Source: Sphingomonas sp. DG1-23
Lineage (GTDB): Bacteria > Pseudomonadota > Alphaproteobacteria > Sphingomonadales > Sphingomonadaceae
Reading direction: 5' to 3'
Assembly: GCF_030730875.1 (NCBI RefSeq)
Contig: NZ_JAVAMA010000002.1
Span: 434,001-498,000, forward strand
Length of the DNA: 64,000 bases
Part shown: positions 48,960 to 58,443 of the stretch, piece after piece
Numbering within the stretch: the first letter of the stretch is position 1
Layout of the letters: each line of letters starts with the position of its first letter
Notes under the pieces: generated by a model
Seen by the model: only the letters and a program-made list of their open reading frames with translations
Database searches by the model: none
What the model was told of the DNA's origin: nothing
Program-made: the position numbers and the translations under genes

Positions 48960-50174
48960 TTACGCAAGCGGCGCCTTCGCCACGCGCGGCACCACGCGTA
49001 AAATCACGATCAGCAAGGCCGCCAGCGCCAGTCCGGCGGCGAAGACGAAATTGCCGGCGGGGAAGCCGCGCTCGGCGCCGAAGGCCAGGGCCTGGCTGAG
49101 CATCAAGGGCGCGAGGATCAAGGCGACGCTGTTGAGGCTGGCCATGCCGCCTTGCAGCGCGCCCTGGTGCCGTTCGTCGGTCATCCGCGAGAGCAAGGCG
49201 TTGATAGACGGATAAGCGAGCGCCTGAAATGCGCTCAACGGGATGAGCGCATAGACCATCCAGCCTTCGCGCACGAAGATGTAGCCGAAGAATACCGCGC
49301 CGCCGGCGAGGATGCCGAACACCACGGTGCGCTCCTCGCCCCAGCGCTTGATCGCGCGGCCGGTGACCAGCGTCTGGACCAGCGCCATCGCCACGCCCGA
49401 CGCGGCGAGCGACCAGCCGATCGCCTCTTCGTCCCAGCCCAATGCGATCTCGGACCAGAACGCCCAGGTCGCGGGATAGACCATGTGCGCGAACTGCCAG
49501 AGAAAGGCGGCAATCAGCAGCCAGCCGGCATTGCCGGCATGGAGCAAGGGCTTGAACGCGGCGAAGACATGGGCGTTGCCCCAGCGAAAGGCGCGGCGGC
49601 GCTCGGGGAGCATCGTCTCGGGGAGCGCGATCACGATCCACAGCGCGTTTAGCCCGGCGAGGACGGCGGCGGCGATGAACGGGGCGCGGGTGCCGAAGCC
49701 GGCGAGCAGCCCGCCCATCGCCGGCCCGAGGATGAAGCCGATGCCGAACGCGGCCCCCATCAGACCGAAGGTGGCGCCGCGCTTCTCGGGCGGAGTGACG
49801 TCGGCGAGAACGGCGTTGGCCGGGCCGTAGGAAGCGCCGGCGATCCCGGCGATCATCCGGCCGACGAACAGCCAGGCGATGCTCGGCGCGGCGGCCATGA
49901 AGGCGTAGTCCGCGGCGAAAGCGAACATCGAGAAGAGCAAAACCGGCCGGCGGCCGAAGCTGTCGCCGAGGGTGCCGAGGATCGGCCCGGCGAAGAATTG
50001 GGTCACCGCATAGGCTGCGAGCATATAGCCGCCGATCCGTGCGGCATCCTCGAGGCTGACATGCGCCAGCTCGACGATCAGCCGCGGCAGCACCGGCATG
50101 ACGATGCCGAAGCCGATCGAATCGATCAGGATCGCGGACAGCACGATCGGCACCGCGCGGTGGTGGAATTGCAT
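48960..50174 (-). CDS. MFS transporter, TCR/Tet family
   Basis: 404 residues with about 12 membrane segments. The opening SIGFGIVMPVLPRLI and motif A in LGTLGDSFGRRPVLLFSM, plus ADVTPPEKRGATFGLMGA, are typical of the drug:H+ antiporter Tet/TCR branch. Members export tetracycline-type and other drugs, but resistance cannot be assumed. No TetR regulator lies beside it. It is divergent from the acyl-CoA dehydrogenase pair across a family B repeat. Confidence 0.9.
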   Translation of the reverse strand: MQFHHRAVPIVLSAILIDSIGFGIVMPVLPRLIVELAHVSLEDAARIGGYMLAAYAVTQFFAGPILGTLGDSFGRRPVLLFSMFAFAADYAFMAAAPSIAWLFVGRMIAGIAGASYGPANAVLADVTPPEKRGATFGLMGAAFGIGFILGPAMGGLLAGFGTRAPFIAAAVLAGLNALWIVIALPETMLPERRRAFRWGNAHVFAAFKPLLHAGNAGWLLIAAFLWQFAHMVYPATWAFWSEIALGWDEEAIGWSLAASGVAMALVQTLVTGRAIKRWGEERTVVFGILAGGAVFFGYIFVREGWMVYALIPLSAFQALAYPSINALLSRMTDERHQGALQGGMASLNSVALILAPLMLSQALAFGAERGFPAGNFVFAAGLALAALLIVILRVVPRVAKAPLA

Positions 50175-50210
50175 GTCGGGCCCCTTTTCGGGCGAGCTTC
50201 TAGCCCGGGC

Positions 50211-50293
50211 GTCACCCCGGCGAAAGCGGGGATCTCAGGCTGCGCATCGGTTCGCTCGCGGCGCGAGGTCCCGGCTTTCGCCGGGATCACGGG
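50211..50293. repeat. Palindromic repeat, family B (copy 2)
   Basis: The left arm begins gtcaccccggcgaaagcggg and the right arm gcgaggtcccggctttcgcc; the interior starts ctcagg as in copy 1. It lies in the spacer between two divergent genes. Confidence 0.7.
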
Positions 50294-50361
50294 AGAATGC
50301 TTGACGCCAAGCGCTCCATACCGCATTTTCGAATCGGGCCGAACACGGCATGGAGAGGATG

Positions 50362-51579
50362 ATGGCGACCGCAGAAATCGACGCGCCAACGGACCCGCTC
50401 GAGGGTTTCCGCGCGCATGCCCGAGAATGGCTGGCGGCGCATTTCCCGCCCGCGCTGAAGGGCAAGGACAATGCCATGTCGGCGGTCGAGGGACCGCACG
50501 AGAATTCGCCCGAGGAGGATGCCTGGCAGCAGGCGATGGGCGAGAAGGGCTGGGGTGTCCCGACCTGGCCGAAGGAATATGGCGGCGGCGGGCTGAGCCG
50601 TGCCGAGGCGCGGGTGTTGCAGGAGGAAATGGCGCGGATCGGTGCATGGAACCCGATCGGCGGGATGGGCGTGATGATGTTCGGCCCGACCCTGCTCGAA
50701 TATGGCAGCGAGGAGCAGAAACGCGAGCATATCCCGGCAATCGCGAGAGGGACGGTGCGCTGGTGCCAGGGCTATTCGGAACCGGGCGCAGGATCGGACC
50801 TCGCCTCGCTCCAGTGCTTTGCCGAGGACAAGGGCGACCATTATCTGGTCAACGGCCAGAAGACCTGGACCAGCGGCGGGCAATGGGCGGACAAATGCTT
50901 CATGCTCGTCCGTACGGACAAGACGAAGAAGCACGAAGGCATCACCTTCCTGCTCTGCGACATGGACACGCCGGGGGTCGAGGTGAAGCCGATCCGGCTG
51001 ATCTCGGGCTCCTCGCCGTTCTGCGAAACCTTCTTCACCGATGTGAAAGTGCCCAAGGCCAACCGCGTCGGCGAGGAGGGGCAGGGCTGGACGATCGGCA
51101 AGCGCCTGCTCCAGCACGAGCGCAGCAGCCTGTCGGGCGGCGGATCGACTGCCGGACGGATGTTCGCCGGAGCCCCGCTGGGGCAATTGGCGAAGAAATA
51201 TGTCGGGATCGACGAGGCGGGCCGGATCGCCGACGCCGATCTTCGGACACGGATCGTCCGCCACGAAATGGATCTGCGCGCCTTCATGCTGACCCTGCGC
51301 CGGGCTTCGCTTGAGGCCAAATCCAATCAGGGGCCGTCGGCAGCCACTTCGATCATGAAGAATGTCGGCGCGCGGATCATGCAGGAGCGCTCCGAGCTGC
51401 TGATCGAGATCCGCGGCCTCGCCGGGCTCGGCTGGGAAGGCGAGGGGTTCGAGGCGGACGCGCTCAAGGACGTGCGGTCGTGGCTCTTCGGCAAGGCGGT
51501 GTCGATCTATGGCGGGTCGAGCGAGATCCAGAACAATGTGATCGCCAAGCGCATCCTCGGGATGCTCGATCATCAGTGA
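50362..51579 (+). CDS. Acyl-CoA dehydrogenase, large subunit-like
   Basis: About 405 residues. The flavin/substrate region QGYSEPGAGSDLASLQC, the middle strand GQKTWTSGGQWADKCFML and the C-terminal YGGSSEIQNNVIAKRILG are full-length ACAD blocks. Where MCAD has its glutamate in YEGT this protein has YGGS, as in FadE types using a different catalytic glutamate. Three in-frame ATGs lie close together; ggagag precedes the last two. It is followed 47 bases on by a shorter ACAD, suggesting a heteromeric enzyme. Confidence 0.9.
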   Translation: MATAEIDAPTDPLEGFRAHAREWLAAHFPPALKGKDNAMSAVEGPHENSPEEDAWQQAMGEKGWGVPTWPKEYGGGGLSRAEARVLQEEMARIGAWNPIGGMGVMMFGPTLLEYGSEEQKREHIPAIARGTVRWCQGYSEPGAGSDLASLQCFAEDKGDHYLVNGQKTWTSGGQWADKCFMLVRTDKTKKHEGITFLLCDMDTPGVEVKPIRLISGSSPFCETFFTDVKVPKANRVGEEGQGWTIGKRLLQHERSSLSGGGSTAGRMFAGAPLGQLAKKYVGIDEAGRIADADLRTRIVRHEMDLRAFMLTLRRASLEAKSNQGPSAATSIMKNVGARIMQERSELLIEIRGLAGLGWEGEGFEADALKDVRSWLFGKAVSIYGGSSEIQNNVIAKRILGMLDHQ

Positions 51580-51588
51580 TTAGAAAAG

Positions 51589-51612
51589 CCCTCTCCCGCA
51601 AGCGGGCGAGGG
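51589..51612. repeat. Hairpin between the two acyl-CoA dehydrogenase genes
   Basis: Eleven-base arms at 51589-51599 and 51602-51612 pair with a single mismatch around a two-base loop. Same ccctcccgc/gcgggaggg type as other spacer hairpins. It precedes the ribosome site of the second gene. Confidence 0.6.
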
Positions 51613-51626
51613 AGAAGGGAGTTGAT

Positions 51627-52697
51627 ATGGCAGTCCTGACCGAAGAGCAGACGATGCTGCGCGATATGGCGCGCGAATGGGCGGACAATGAATCGCCGGT
51701 GACCGCATTTCGGAAGGTGCGCGATGGGGCTCCGGCGGGTTTCTACGATGCCGCGGCGTGGCAGGCGCAGGCCGAGATGGGCTGGGCCGGGATCCTGATC
51801 CCCGAGGCGCAGGGCGGGGCCGGGATGGGCTATCTCTCGCTGGGGCTGGTGCTCGAACAATTGGGGCGCAACCTCGCCGCGACCCCGCTGGCCGGAACCG
51901 CGGCGGCGGCGAGCGCGCTGATCCTCGGCGGCTCCGAAGCGCAGCAGGCCGCATGGTTGCCGCGCATCGCCGCCGGCGAAGTCGTTGCGGCGCTCGCGGT
52001 CGATGAAGGACCGCGCTTTGCGCCGGATCGGATCGCGACGCGGGCCGAGGGTGGCCGGCTCAGCGGAACCAAGGAATTCGTCGCCGAGGGCGACAGCGCG
52101 CAATTGTTCGTCGTGGCCGCGGCCGACGGGCTCTATCTGGTGTCGGGCGACGAGGGCGTGACCCGGTCGCCGCGGAAACTGACCGATTCGCGCAGTCATG
52201 CGCAGGTCCGCTTCGATAGCGCGCCCGCCGACAGGCTCGAAAGCGGGGACGATCTGCTGACGCAGGTGACCGATCGCGCCGCGGCGGCACTGTGCGCCGA
52301 GATGCTCGGCATGGCCGAATCCGCCTTCGCCCAGACTAATGATTATCTGAAGACTCGCGTCCAGTTCGGGCAGGTGCTCGCCTCGTTCCAGGCGCTGCAG
52401 CACCGCATGGCCAGGATGTTCACCGAGCTCGAGCTGATGCGATCGGTGGTCGAGGGCGCGCTCGAGGCAGTCGATTCGGGCCGTGCCAATGTCAGCCAGG
52501 AGGTCAGCCTCGCCAAGGCGGTAGCCGGGGAGACGCTCCATCTGGTCAGCCGCGAGATGGTCCAGCTGTTCGGCGGGATCGGCATGACCGACGAGCATGA
52601 CGCCGGCCTCTATCTGAAGCGCGCACGGGTGCTCGAGGCGATGTGGGGCAATGCCGCGTGGCACCGCGAGCGCTTCGCGCGGCTCAACGGGTATTAG
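51627..52697 (+). CDS. Acyl-CoA dehydrogenase, small subunit-like
   Basis: 356 residues. It keeps the N-terminal ACAD domain (EAQGGAGMGYLSLGLVLEQLGRNL) and the central helices (LKTRVQFGQVLASFQALQHRMA), but the C-terminus is short: it ends after GGIGMTDEHDAGLYLKRARVL and lacks the classical YEGT/EIQ tail. This fits the non-catalytic or flavin-sharing subunit of heterotetrameric FadE pairs. It follows the longer ACAD gene on the same strand. Confidence 0.88.
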   Translation: MAVLTEEQTMLRDMAREWADNESPVTAFRKVRDGAPAGFYDAAAWQAQAEMGWAGILIPEAQGGAGMGYLSLGLVLEQLGRNLAATPLAGTAAAASALILGGSEAQQAAWLPRIAAGEVVAALAVDEGPRFAPDRIATRAEGGRLSGTKEFVAEGDSAQLFVVAAADGLYLVSGDEGVTRSPRKLTDSRSHAQVRFDSAPADRLESGDDLLTQVTDRAAAALCAEMLGMAESAFAQTNDYLKTRVQFGQVLASFQALQHRMARMFTELELMRSVVEGALEAVDSGRANVSQEVSLAKAVAGETLHLVSREMVQLFGGIGMTDEHDAGLYLKRARVLEAMWGNAAWHRERFARLNGY

Positions 52698-52729
52698 GGT
52701 TCACGACCGAGGGCTCTGCGAGCTTCGCT

Positions 52730-52751
52730 CCCCTCCCGCTTGCGGGAGGGG
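52730..52751. repeat. Perfect hairpin after the acyl-CoA dehydrogenase pair
   Basis: Ten-base arms cccctcccgc and gcgggagggg with a two-base loop. It could end the ACAD transcript, but there is no T-run, so it may be one of the spacer repeats. Confidence 0.6.
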
Positions 52752-52840
52752 AACGTTTGCGGCGCTTCCTGCGCGCTTCTTTGACTGGTGCAATCGGGCA
52801 ACACCTCAGGGACAGTCCCGCTTTGCAACCTTTGCTATGC

Positions 52841-52869
52841 TTGACGGCCCCTAGGGAAAACGCTGTTAT
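52841..52869 (+). promoter_or_regulatory. Candidate promoter of the TonB-dependent receptor
   Basis: TTGACG (5 of 6) and TGTTAT (4 of 6) are separated by 17 bases, ending about 50 bases before the receptor start. The upstream TTGACT at 52781 has no matching -10. Confidence 0.45.
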
Positions 52870-52921
52870 TCGAGGGTAGGGTATGGAACCGCAAAGCGTT
52901 CCGGCCCGTGGTGGGAGAGAG

Positions 52922-55660
52922 ATGATGATGCGGTTACGCCTTTTGTCGGCCTGTGCGGCTCCGGCGGTGATCATGGCGCTCGCAGCGCCCGCTTACGCGC
53001 AGGAGACGCCGGCCGAGCCCGCCACACAGGAGACGGACTCCTACGATCCCAACGACATCGTCGTGACTGCGCAGGGCCGCGCACAGGTGCTCGCCGATGT
53101 GCCGCTCGCAGTCTCCGCGATCAGTGCCGAGACCCTCCAGCAATCGGGCGCGAACGACATTCGCCAGCTCAACCAGGTCGCGCCGTCGCTCCTTGTCTCC
53201 TCGACCGGCAGCGAGGCCAACGGCTCGGCGCGTATCCGCGGCATCGGCACGGTCGGCGACAATCCCGGCCTCGAAAGCTCGGTCGCGGTGTTCATCGACG
53301 GCGTCTATCGCTCGCGTTCGGGCATCGGCCTCAACGAACTCGGCGAGATCGACCGCATCGAGGTGTTGCGCGGACCGCAGGGCACGCTCGGCGGGCGCAA
53401 CGCATCGGCCGGCATGATCAACATCGTCAGCAAGGCGCCGTCGCCGACCTATGGCGCGGGGGCCGAGTTCACCTATGGCAATTACGATCAGATCCGCGCA
53501 TCGGGTTTCATCAATATGCCGCTCGGCGATAGCCTCGCCGCGCGCATCGACAGCGTGTTCTCGCGGCGCGACGGCTTCTATCACGACCTGACCAACGATC
53601 GCGACATCAACAACCGCAACCGCTATTTCGTCCGCGGGCAATTGCTGTTCGAGCCGTCGAGCGACCTTACCGTCCGGCTGATCGGCGACTATACCAAGCG
53701 CAAGGAGGAATGCTGCGCGGCGACCTATGTCAGCCGCGGCATGAACGAGTATATCGGCGGGCTCAACGATCCCGCGCAGAACAACATCGTCCGGGTGCTG
53801 CAGGCGCTGGGTCAGCCCGCTGCGGCGTTCACCGAGGGCTATAGCCGCGACATCTATGTGTCTCCGGGGCGCAGCTATTATGGCGAGACCGAGGATTGGG
53901 GAGCGTCGCTGCAGGTCGATTGGGATTTCGGCGGTGCGAAGCTGACCTCGATCACCGGCTATCGCGATTATACCAGCGATCAGGGCTCGGACACCGATTA
54001 TAGCCGCGTCGACATCCTCTATCGCGCCGCCGACGGCAATTCGGCACGCAGCTTCAAGACCTTCAGCCAGGAATTGCGGCTTCAGGGCACGGCGTTCGGC
54101 GACAAGCTCGACTGGCTGATCGGCGGCTATTACGCCAACGAGGATCTCGAGGTCACCGACAATCTGCGCTTCGGCAACCAATATGGCCGGTTCGCAACTT
54201 GCCGCCTGATCACGGGCGGCGGGCTCGCGGGCCTCTATTCGCCGACCTCGGCGGGGTGCCTTGCGGCCCGACCGGCATTGTTCGGTGCGGCGACGCCGCT
54301 GATCTACGCCGCGATCGACCGGCTCGACGGGATCAACGATCGCGGCAGCACGCTCGACGTCTACAATCAGAACAGCCGCAACTGGGCGCTTTTCACGCAC
54401 AATATCGTGCACGTCGCCAAGGGTCTCGATGTCACCCTCGGGCTCCGCTACACCAACGAGCGCAAGCGCTTCGACGCGACCTTCGGCAACGACAATGTCG
54501 CCTGCGTGCAGAACCAGGCGTCGCTGCTGCCGCTGCGCGCCGTGGCTTCGCTGACCGCGGTGGTCGACGGCATTCTCGGGCTCTCATGCCAAGGCAATTC
54601 GACCGCCGAGCTCAACGGCGTGTCGATCGACGACGAGCGCAAGGAAGACGAGTTCACCGGCACCGCGATCGTCTCGTACAAGCCGACCGACGACCTGATG
54701 GTCTATGGCAGCTATTCGCGCGGCTACAAGGCGGGCGGATTCAACCTCGATCGCTCGGCGCTCAAGGTGCCGATCCTGCCGTTCGGCGGGCAGCCGGGGA
54801 CGCAGGCTCTGGTCGGCAACCTCCAGTTCGATCCGGAAACGGTCAACGCCTTCGAAATCGGCCTCAAATATTCGACCGGCCCGTTCAGCCTGAACATCGC
54901 CGGCTTCCGCCAGGAGTTCAAAAACTTCCAGCTCAACACCTTCAACGGCACGGTCTTCCTCGTCCAGAACGTCAATGGCTGCAGCGCCAATCTCAACGGC
55001 GGCGATCGCGACCAGAGCAAATTCCCCGCGGCGACCGCGAACTACAATCCGGCAGCGGCGACTACCGGAGCGTGCGCGGCGGACAATGTAACCTATGGCG
55101 TGCTCTCGCAGGGCGTCGAGCTCGAGGCGTCGCTGGTGCCGCATCGCGACATCCGCGTCGGGCTCGGTCTGACCTATACCGAGACCAAATATCGCGACCA
55201 GCTGGTCGGCAATTCCGCGGGCGCGCCGCTCGATCAGGCGCTGCGCAAGCTGCCGGGCGATAATCTGTCCAACGCGCCCGAAATCGTCGCGACCGCTTCC
55301 TTCGCATGGACGCCGGACATCGGCAGCTCGGGTCTCAGCGGGCTGGTCTATTTCGACACTCGCCTGACCGACGATTACAACACCGGCTCCGACCTGTTCC
55401 CGCAAAAGGAGCAGGACAGCTATGCGATCTTCAACGCGCGCGTCGGCATTCGCGGACGCGATCAGCGCTGGTCGATCGAATTTTGGGGTCAGAACATCTT
55501 CAACGAGAATTACAGCCAGGTCGCGTTCAACTCGCCGTTCCAGGAAGGCGCGGCGAGCGCGCCCTTCACCGACCCGCAATATCCGGGCGGCCGCCAGCTC
55601 TTCTCGGCCTATCTCGCCGAGCCGCGCACTTATGGCGTGACCTTGCGCACGCGTTATTGA
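52922..55660 (+). CDS. TonB-dependent receptor
   Basis: About 912 residues. A signal peptide ends PAYAQE; a plug domain begins DIVVTAQGRAQVLADVPLAV and contains GIGTVGDNPG and RIEVLRGPQGTLGGRNA; the rest is a 22-strand-like barrel ending in an aromatic residue (LRTRY). Three ATGs in a row follow gggagaga. Such receptors import ferric siderophores, vitamins or carbohydrates, and in sphingomonads many import aromatic or lipophilic carbon sources. Its neighbours are ACAD genes and an MFS transporter, which suggests uptake of an organic substrate, not iron. Confidence 0.93.
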   Translation: MMMRLRLLSACAAPAVIMALAAPAYAQETPAEPATQETDSYDPNDIVVTAQGRAQVLADVPLAVSAISAETLQQSGANDIRQLNQVAPSLLVSSTGSEANGSARIRGIGTVGDNPGLESSVAVFIDGVYRSRSGIGLNELGEIDRIEVLRGPQGTLGGRNASAGMINIVSKAPSPTYGAGAEFTYGNYDQIRASGFINMPLGDSLAARIDSVFSRRDGFYHDLTNDRDINNRNRYFVRGQLLFEPSSDLTVRLIGDYTKRKEECCAATYVSRGMNEYIGGLNDPAQNNIVRVLQALGQPAAAFTEGYSRDIYVSPGRSYYGETEDWGASLQVDWDFGGAKLTSITGYRDYTSDQGSDTDYSRVDILYRAADGNSARSFKTFSQELRLQGTAFGDKLDWLIGGYYANEDLEVTDNLRFGNQYGRFATCRLITGGGLAGLYSPTSAGCLAARPALFGAATPLIYAAIDRLDGINDRGSTLDVYNQNSRNWALFTHNIVHVAKGLDVTLGLRYTNERKRFDATFGNDNVACVQNQASLLPLRAVASLTAVVDGILGLSCQGNSTAELNGVSIDDERKEDEFTGTAIVSYKPTDDLMVYGSYSRGYKAGGFNLDRSALKVPILPFGGQPGTQALVGNLQFDPETVNAFEIGLKYSTGPFSLNIAGFRQEFKNFQLNTFNGTVFLVQNVNGCSANLNGGDRDQSKFPAATANYNPAAATTGACAADNVTYGVLSQGVELEASLVPHRDIRVGLGLTYTETKYRDQLVGNSAGAPLDQALRKLPGDNLSNAPEIVATASFAWTPDIGSSGLSGLVYFDTRLTDDYNTGSDLFPQKEQDSYAIFNARVGIRGRDQRWSIEFWGQNIFNENYSQVAFNSPFQEGAASAPFTDPQYPGGRQLFSAYLAEPRTYGVTLRTRY

Positions 55661-55667
55661 ACCTGAC

Positions 55668-55699
55668 GGGGAGCGGGCCTGCTCCGCTCCCCCTTTTTT
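55668..55699 (+). terminator. Rho-independent terminator of the TonB-dependent receptor
   Basis: Nine-base arms ggggagcgg and ccgctcccc with a seven-base loop are followed by six Ts, starting seven bases past the receptor stop. The MFS gene starts about 15 bases after it. Confidence 0.85.
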
Positions 55700-55713
55700 C
55701 AAAGAGGGCCGGC

Positions 55714-56997
55714 ATGGCTGATCCAGCCGCGGGCGACGCGCTCGCGATCCGGCGCCGCACGCTCACTCTGGCGCTGCTGACGCTGACCTATTTCTTCAGT
55801 TATATGGATCGGCAGATCCTCGCGATCCTGCAGGAGCTGATCAAGAAAGACTTGCAGCTCAGCGACACGCAATTGGGCCTCCTCTCGGGACTGGCGTTCG
55901 CGATCTTTTACGCGACGCTCGGCATCCCGGTCGCGCGGCTCGCCGATCGCGGCAACCGCAAAAAGATCATCGCGGTGAGTCTCGCGATCTGGAGCGCGAT
56001 GACCGCAGCCGGCGGGTTCGCGCAAAATTTCGTCCAGTTGCTGGTCGCCCGGATCGGCGTGGGCGTGGGCGAGGCAGGATCTTCGCCGCCGAGCCATTCG
56101 ATCATCGCCGATCTCTACCCGCCCGAGAAACGTGCCGGCGCGATGGGAATCTATTCGCTCGGGGTGGTGCTCGGCGCGGCTCTGGGAACTTTTATCGGCG
56201 GGCTGGTGGCGAGCGCTTATGGCTGGCGCACCGCGATGGTGGTGATCGGTCTGCCGGGGATCGTGCTGGCGGTGATCGTCTGGCTGGTCGTGGTCGAGCC
56301 GCGGCGCGGGCTGTCCGAGGCGCAGCCACAGGCGACGCACGCGGCAATGCCGTCGCTGGGACAGGGCTTCGCGTCGATCCTCGCGAACGGTCCGGCGCTG
56401 CATCTGGTAATGGCGGTCACGCTGACCTCGATGATCGGCTATGGGCTGACCGCCTGGGGGCCGAGCTTCATGGTGCGCTCGCTCGGTTTCTCGGTGCGCG
56501 AGATCTCGCTCTATGTCGCGCTGCCGGCGGGAACGGCGGGGGCGGCATCGGCGGTGTTCGGCGGGCGGCTGGCCGACCGGCTGGCGCGCTCGCACGGCCT
56601 GCATGCGCAGGCGCTGATGGTCGCATTGCTCAAGACCCTGGCGCTGCCCTTCACGCTCGGCTTCTTCCTGCTCGGCAGCCCGGCCGCTGCGATCGCTAGC
56701 TATCTGGCCTATGTGCTGCTCGCCAACAGCTATCTCGGGCCGACCTTCGCTCTGATCCAGGGACTGGCGCCGGTGCGGCTGCGGGCATTGTGGGCGGCGA
56801 TCACCCTGCTGGTGATCAATCTGATCGGGCTCGGGCTGGGGCCGACCTTGGTCGGGGTGATCAGCGACCTGCTCGAGCCATCGCTCGGCGCGCAATCCTT
56901 GCGCTGGGCAATGTTCGTCTTCGCCGCTGTGACGCCTTGGGCGATCTTCCACTATTGGCGGGCCGGCGTCCTGCTCAAGCGACGGACGCCGGGCTGA
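55714..56997 (+). CDS. MFS transporter (spinster-like)
   Basis: About 427 residues and 12 predicted membrane segments. The opening RRTLTLALLTLTYFFSYMDR, motif A near LGIPVARLADRGNRKK, and VGVGEAGSSPPSHSIIADLY match the spinster-type MFS often found near TonB receptors in sphingomonads. It follows the receptor terminator on the same strand and is convergent with a chemoreceptor gene. The substrate is unknown, but a solute shared with the receptor is an attractive guess. Confidence 0.9.
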   Translation: MADPAAGDALAIRRRTLTLALLTLTYFFSYMDRQILAILQELIKKDLQLSDTQLGLLSGLAFAIFYATLGIPVARLADRGNRKKIIAVSLAIWSAMTAAGGFAQNFVQLLVARIGVGVGEAGSSPPSHSIIADLYPPEKRAGAMGIYSLGVVLGAALGTFIGGLVASAYGWRTAMVVIGLPGIVLAVIVWLVVVEPRRGLSEAQPQATHAAMPSLGQGFASILANGPALHLVMAVTLTSMIGYGLTAWGPSFMVRSLGFSVREISLYVALPAGTAGAASAVFGGRLADRLARSHGLHAQALMVALLKTLALPFTLGFFLLGSPAAAIASYLAYVLLANSYLGPTFALIQGLAPVRLRALWAAITLLVINLIGLGLGPTLVGVISDLLEPSLGAQSLRWAMFVFAAVTPWAIFHYWRAGVLLKRRTPG

Positions 56998-57001
56998 GCC
57001 A

Positions 57002-58321
57002 TCAATGCAGCGCGGCGGCGTAATTGCTCGCGCGAACCGGTGCCGGGCGCCGCTGACCCGCGGAGACCGTGAAGCGAGCGGCCTGCTCGGCGAGCCCGGC
57101 GACCTCGTTGGTGAGATTGCGCGCGGCGGCCGAGGTTTCCTCGACCATCGCGGCGTTCTGCTGGGTCGACTGGTCCATCGTCATGATCGCGGTGCTGATC
57201 TCCGAGATCGCCGTCGACTGGACCTGATTGTCCGACGCCATCTGGCCGAGGAGCTGGTGCACTTCGGCGACGTCGCTCGAGATGTTCATCAGCGCGCCGT
57301 CGACCTTCTGGACCATCTCGACCGCGGCGACGACTTCCGTCTGGGTGGTGGTGAGCTGGTCGCGGGCGCGACCGGCTTCTTCCTCGGCGCGCATCGCCAG
57401 CGCCGAGACCAGATCGGCGACCACCGCAAAGCCACGCCCGGCCTCGCCGGCGCGACCCGCCTCGACCGCCGCGTTCATCGCGAGCACGCGGGTCTGGAAG
57501 GCGATCTTGTCGAGACCTTCGATCACGCTGTCGATGCCCTTGGCGCTCTCCGAAACGCGAGTCATCGCCTGGACGGCAGCATCGGTGATCGTGCGGCCGT
57601 CCGACACGGTCGAGATGGCGCCGTCGGCGCGCGCGACCGTCCGGCCGGCCGATTCGGCAGTGGCCTTCAGGCGCTGGTTCATCTGCGCGACCGCGGCCGA
57701 GGTCTGCTCGAGGCTGGCGGCATTGGCTTCGGTGCGGCGCGCCAGATTTTCCGAGGCCTGGGCGATCTCGCCCGATCCGGTACGGATCGTCGAGGCGCTT
57801 TCGTTGACGGTGCCGATCAGCGCGCGGAGCGAGCCGAGCGCGGCGTTGAAATTGGTGCGCAGCTCGGCATAGTCACCGGGATAATCCTCGGTGATCTCGG
57901 CGGTCAGGTCGCCATCGGCGAGGCGGCTGAGATTGGCGGTCATCCCGCGCACGATATTGGCGTGCCGGCGTGCCTCGGCGTTGAGCGTGAGTTCCTTCTT
58001 CGCGGCGTCGCGGAAGCTCAGCATCGCCTTGGTCATCCGCCCGACGCAATCCTTATATTCGGTGAACTGGATCGCGCTCTCCAGATCGCAGGCGGCGAGC
58101 TCCTCCATCCGGACGACGGTGGTGACGTAGGGCGTGGCGATCGCGCTGCGAAACCAGGCGGCGCAGACGATCCCCGCGAGGGTCGCGAACGCTCCGACGA
58201 TCAATGCGTAATCAGGCGCGACCAGCGCGGCGAACGTGGTGAGCGCCGTCAGACCGCACAGCGTCCCGAAGGCGATCAGCAGCTTGAGCCGGATGGGGGC
58301 GTCTTTGATGAACCAGAGCAT
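57002..58321 (-). CDS. Methyl-accepting chemotaxis protein
   Basis: About 439 residues. Two hydrophobic segments (residues 9-30 and 35-55) are separated by only a few residues, so there is no periplasmic sensor. A HAMP-like linker and the coiled-coil signalling domain follow. The hairpin tip reads AVEAGRAGEAGRGFAVVADL, keeping the key E and R, but the usual NLLALN is RVLAMN and the following EVRALA-type stretch is LVSALA. It is convergent with the MFS gene. An ATG 16 codons upstream is possible. Confidence 0.88.
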   Translation of the reverse strand: MLWFIKDAPIRLKLLIAFGTLCGLTALTTFAALVAPDYALIVGAFATLAGIVCAAWFRSAIATPYVTTVVRMEELAACDLESAIQFTEYKDCVGRMTKAMLSFRDAAKKELTLNAEARRHANIVRGMTANLSRLADGDLTAEITEDYPGDYAELRTNFNAALGSLRALIGTVNESASTIRTGSGEIAQASENLARRTEANAASLEQTSAAVAQMNQRLKATAESAGRTVARADGAISTVSDGRTITDAAVQAMTRVSESAKGIDSVIEGLDKIAFQTRVLAMNAAVEAGRAGEAGRGFAVVADLVSALAMRAEEEAGRARDQLTTTQTEVVAAVEMVQKVDGALMNISSDVAEVHQLLGQMASDNQVQSTAISEISTAIMTMDQSTQQNAAMVEETSAAARNLTNEVAGLAEQAARFTVSAGQRRPAPVRASNYAAALH

Positions 58322-58443
58322 GGAGGATCCCGCAGCGAAACAGGCGCAGGCAATCCGCGCCATTCTCAATATAGCGGAATATCAGCAGCTTATCGGTGCC
58401 TGACGTAAGGGAAATTACCCATACATAAGTTAAGTTGCCGGCT

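Noticed and set aside
48960..50174. Tetracycline resistance determinant.
   Set aside because: Only membership in the TCR/Tet MFS branch is visible; no adjacent TetR or other tetracycline-specific feature.
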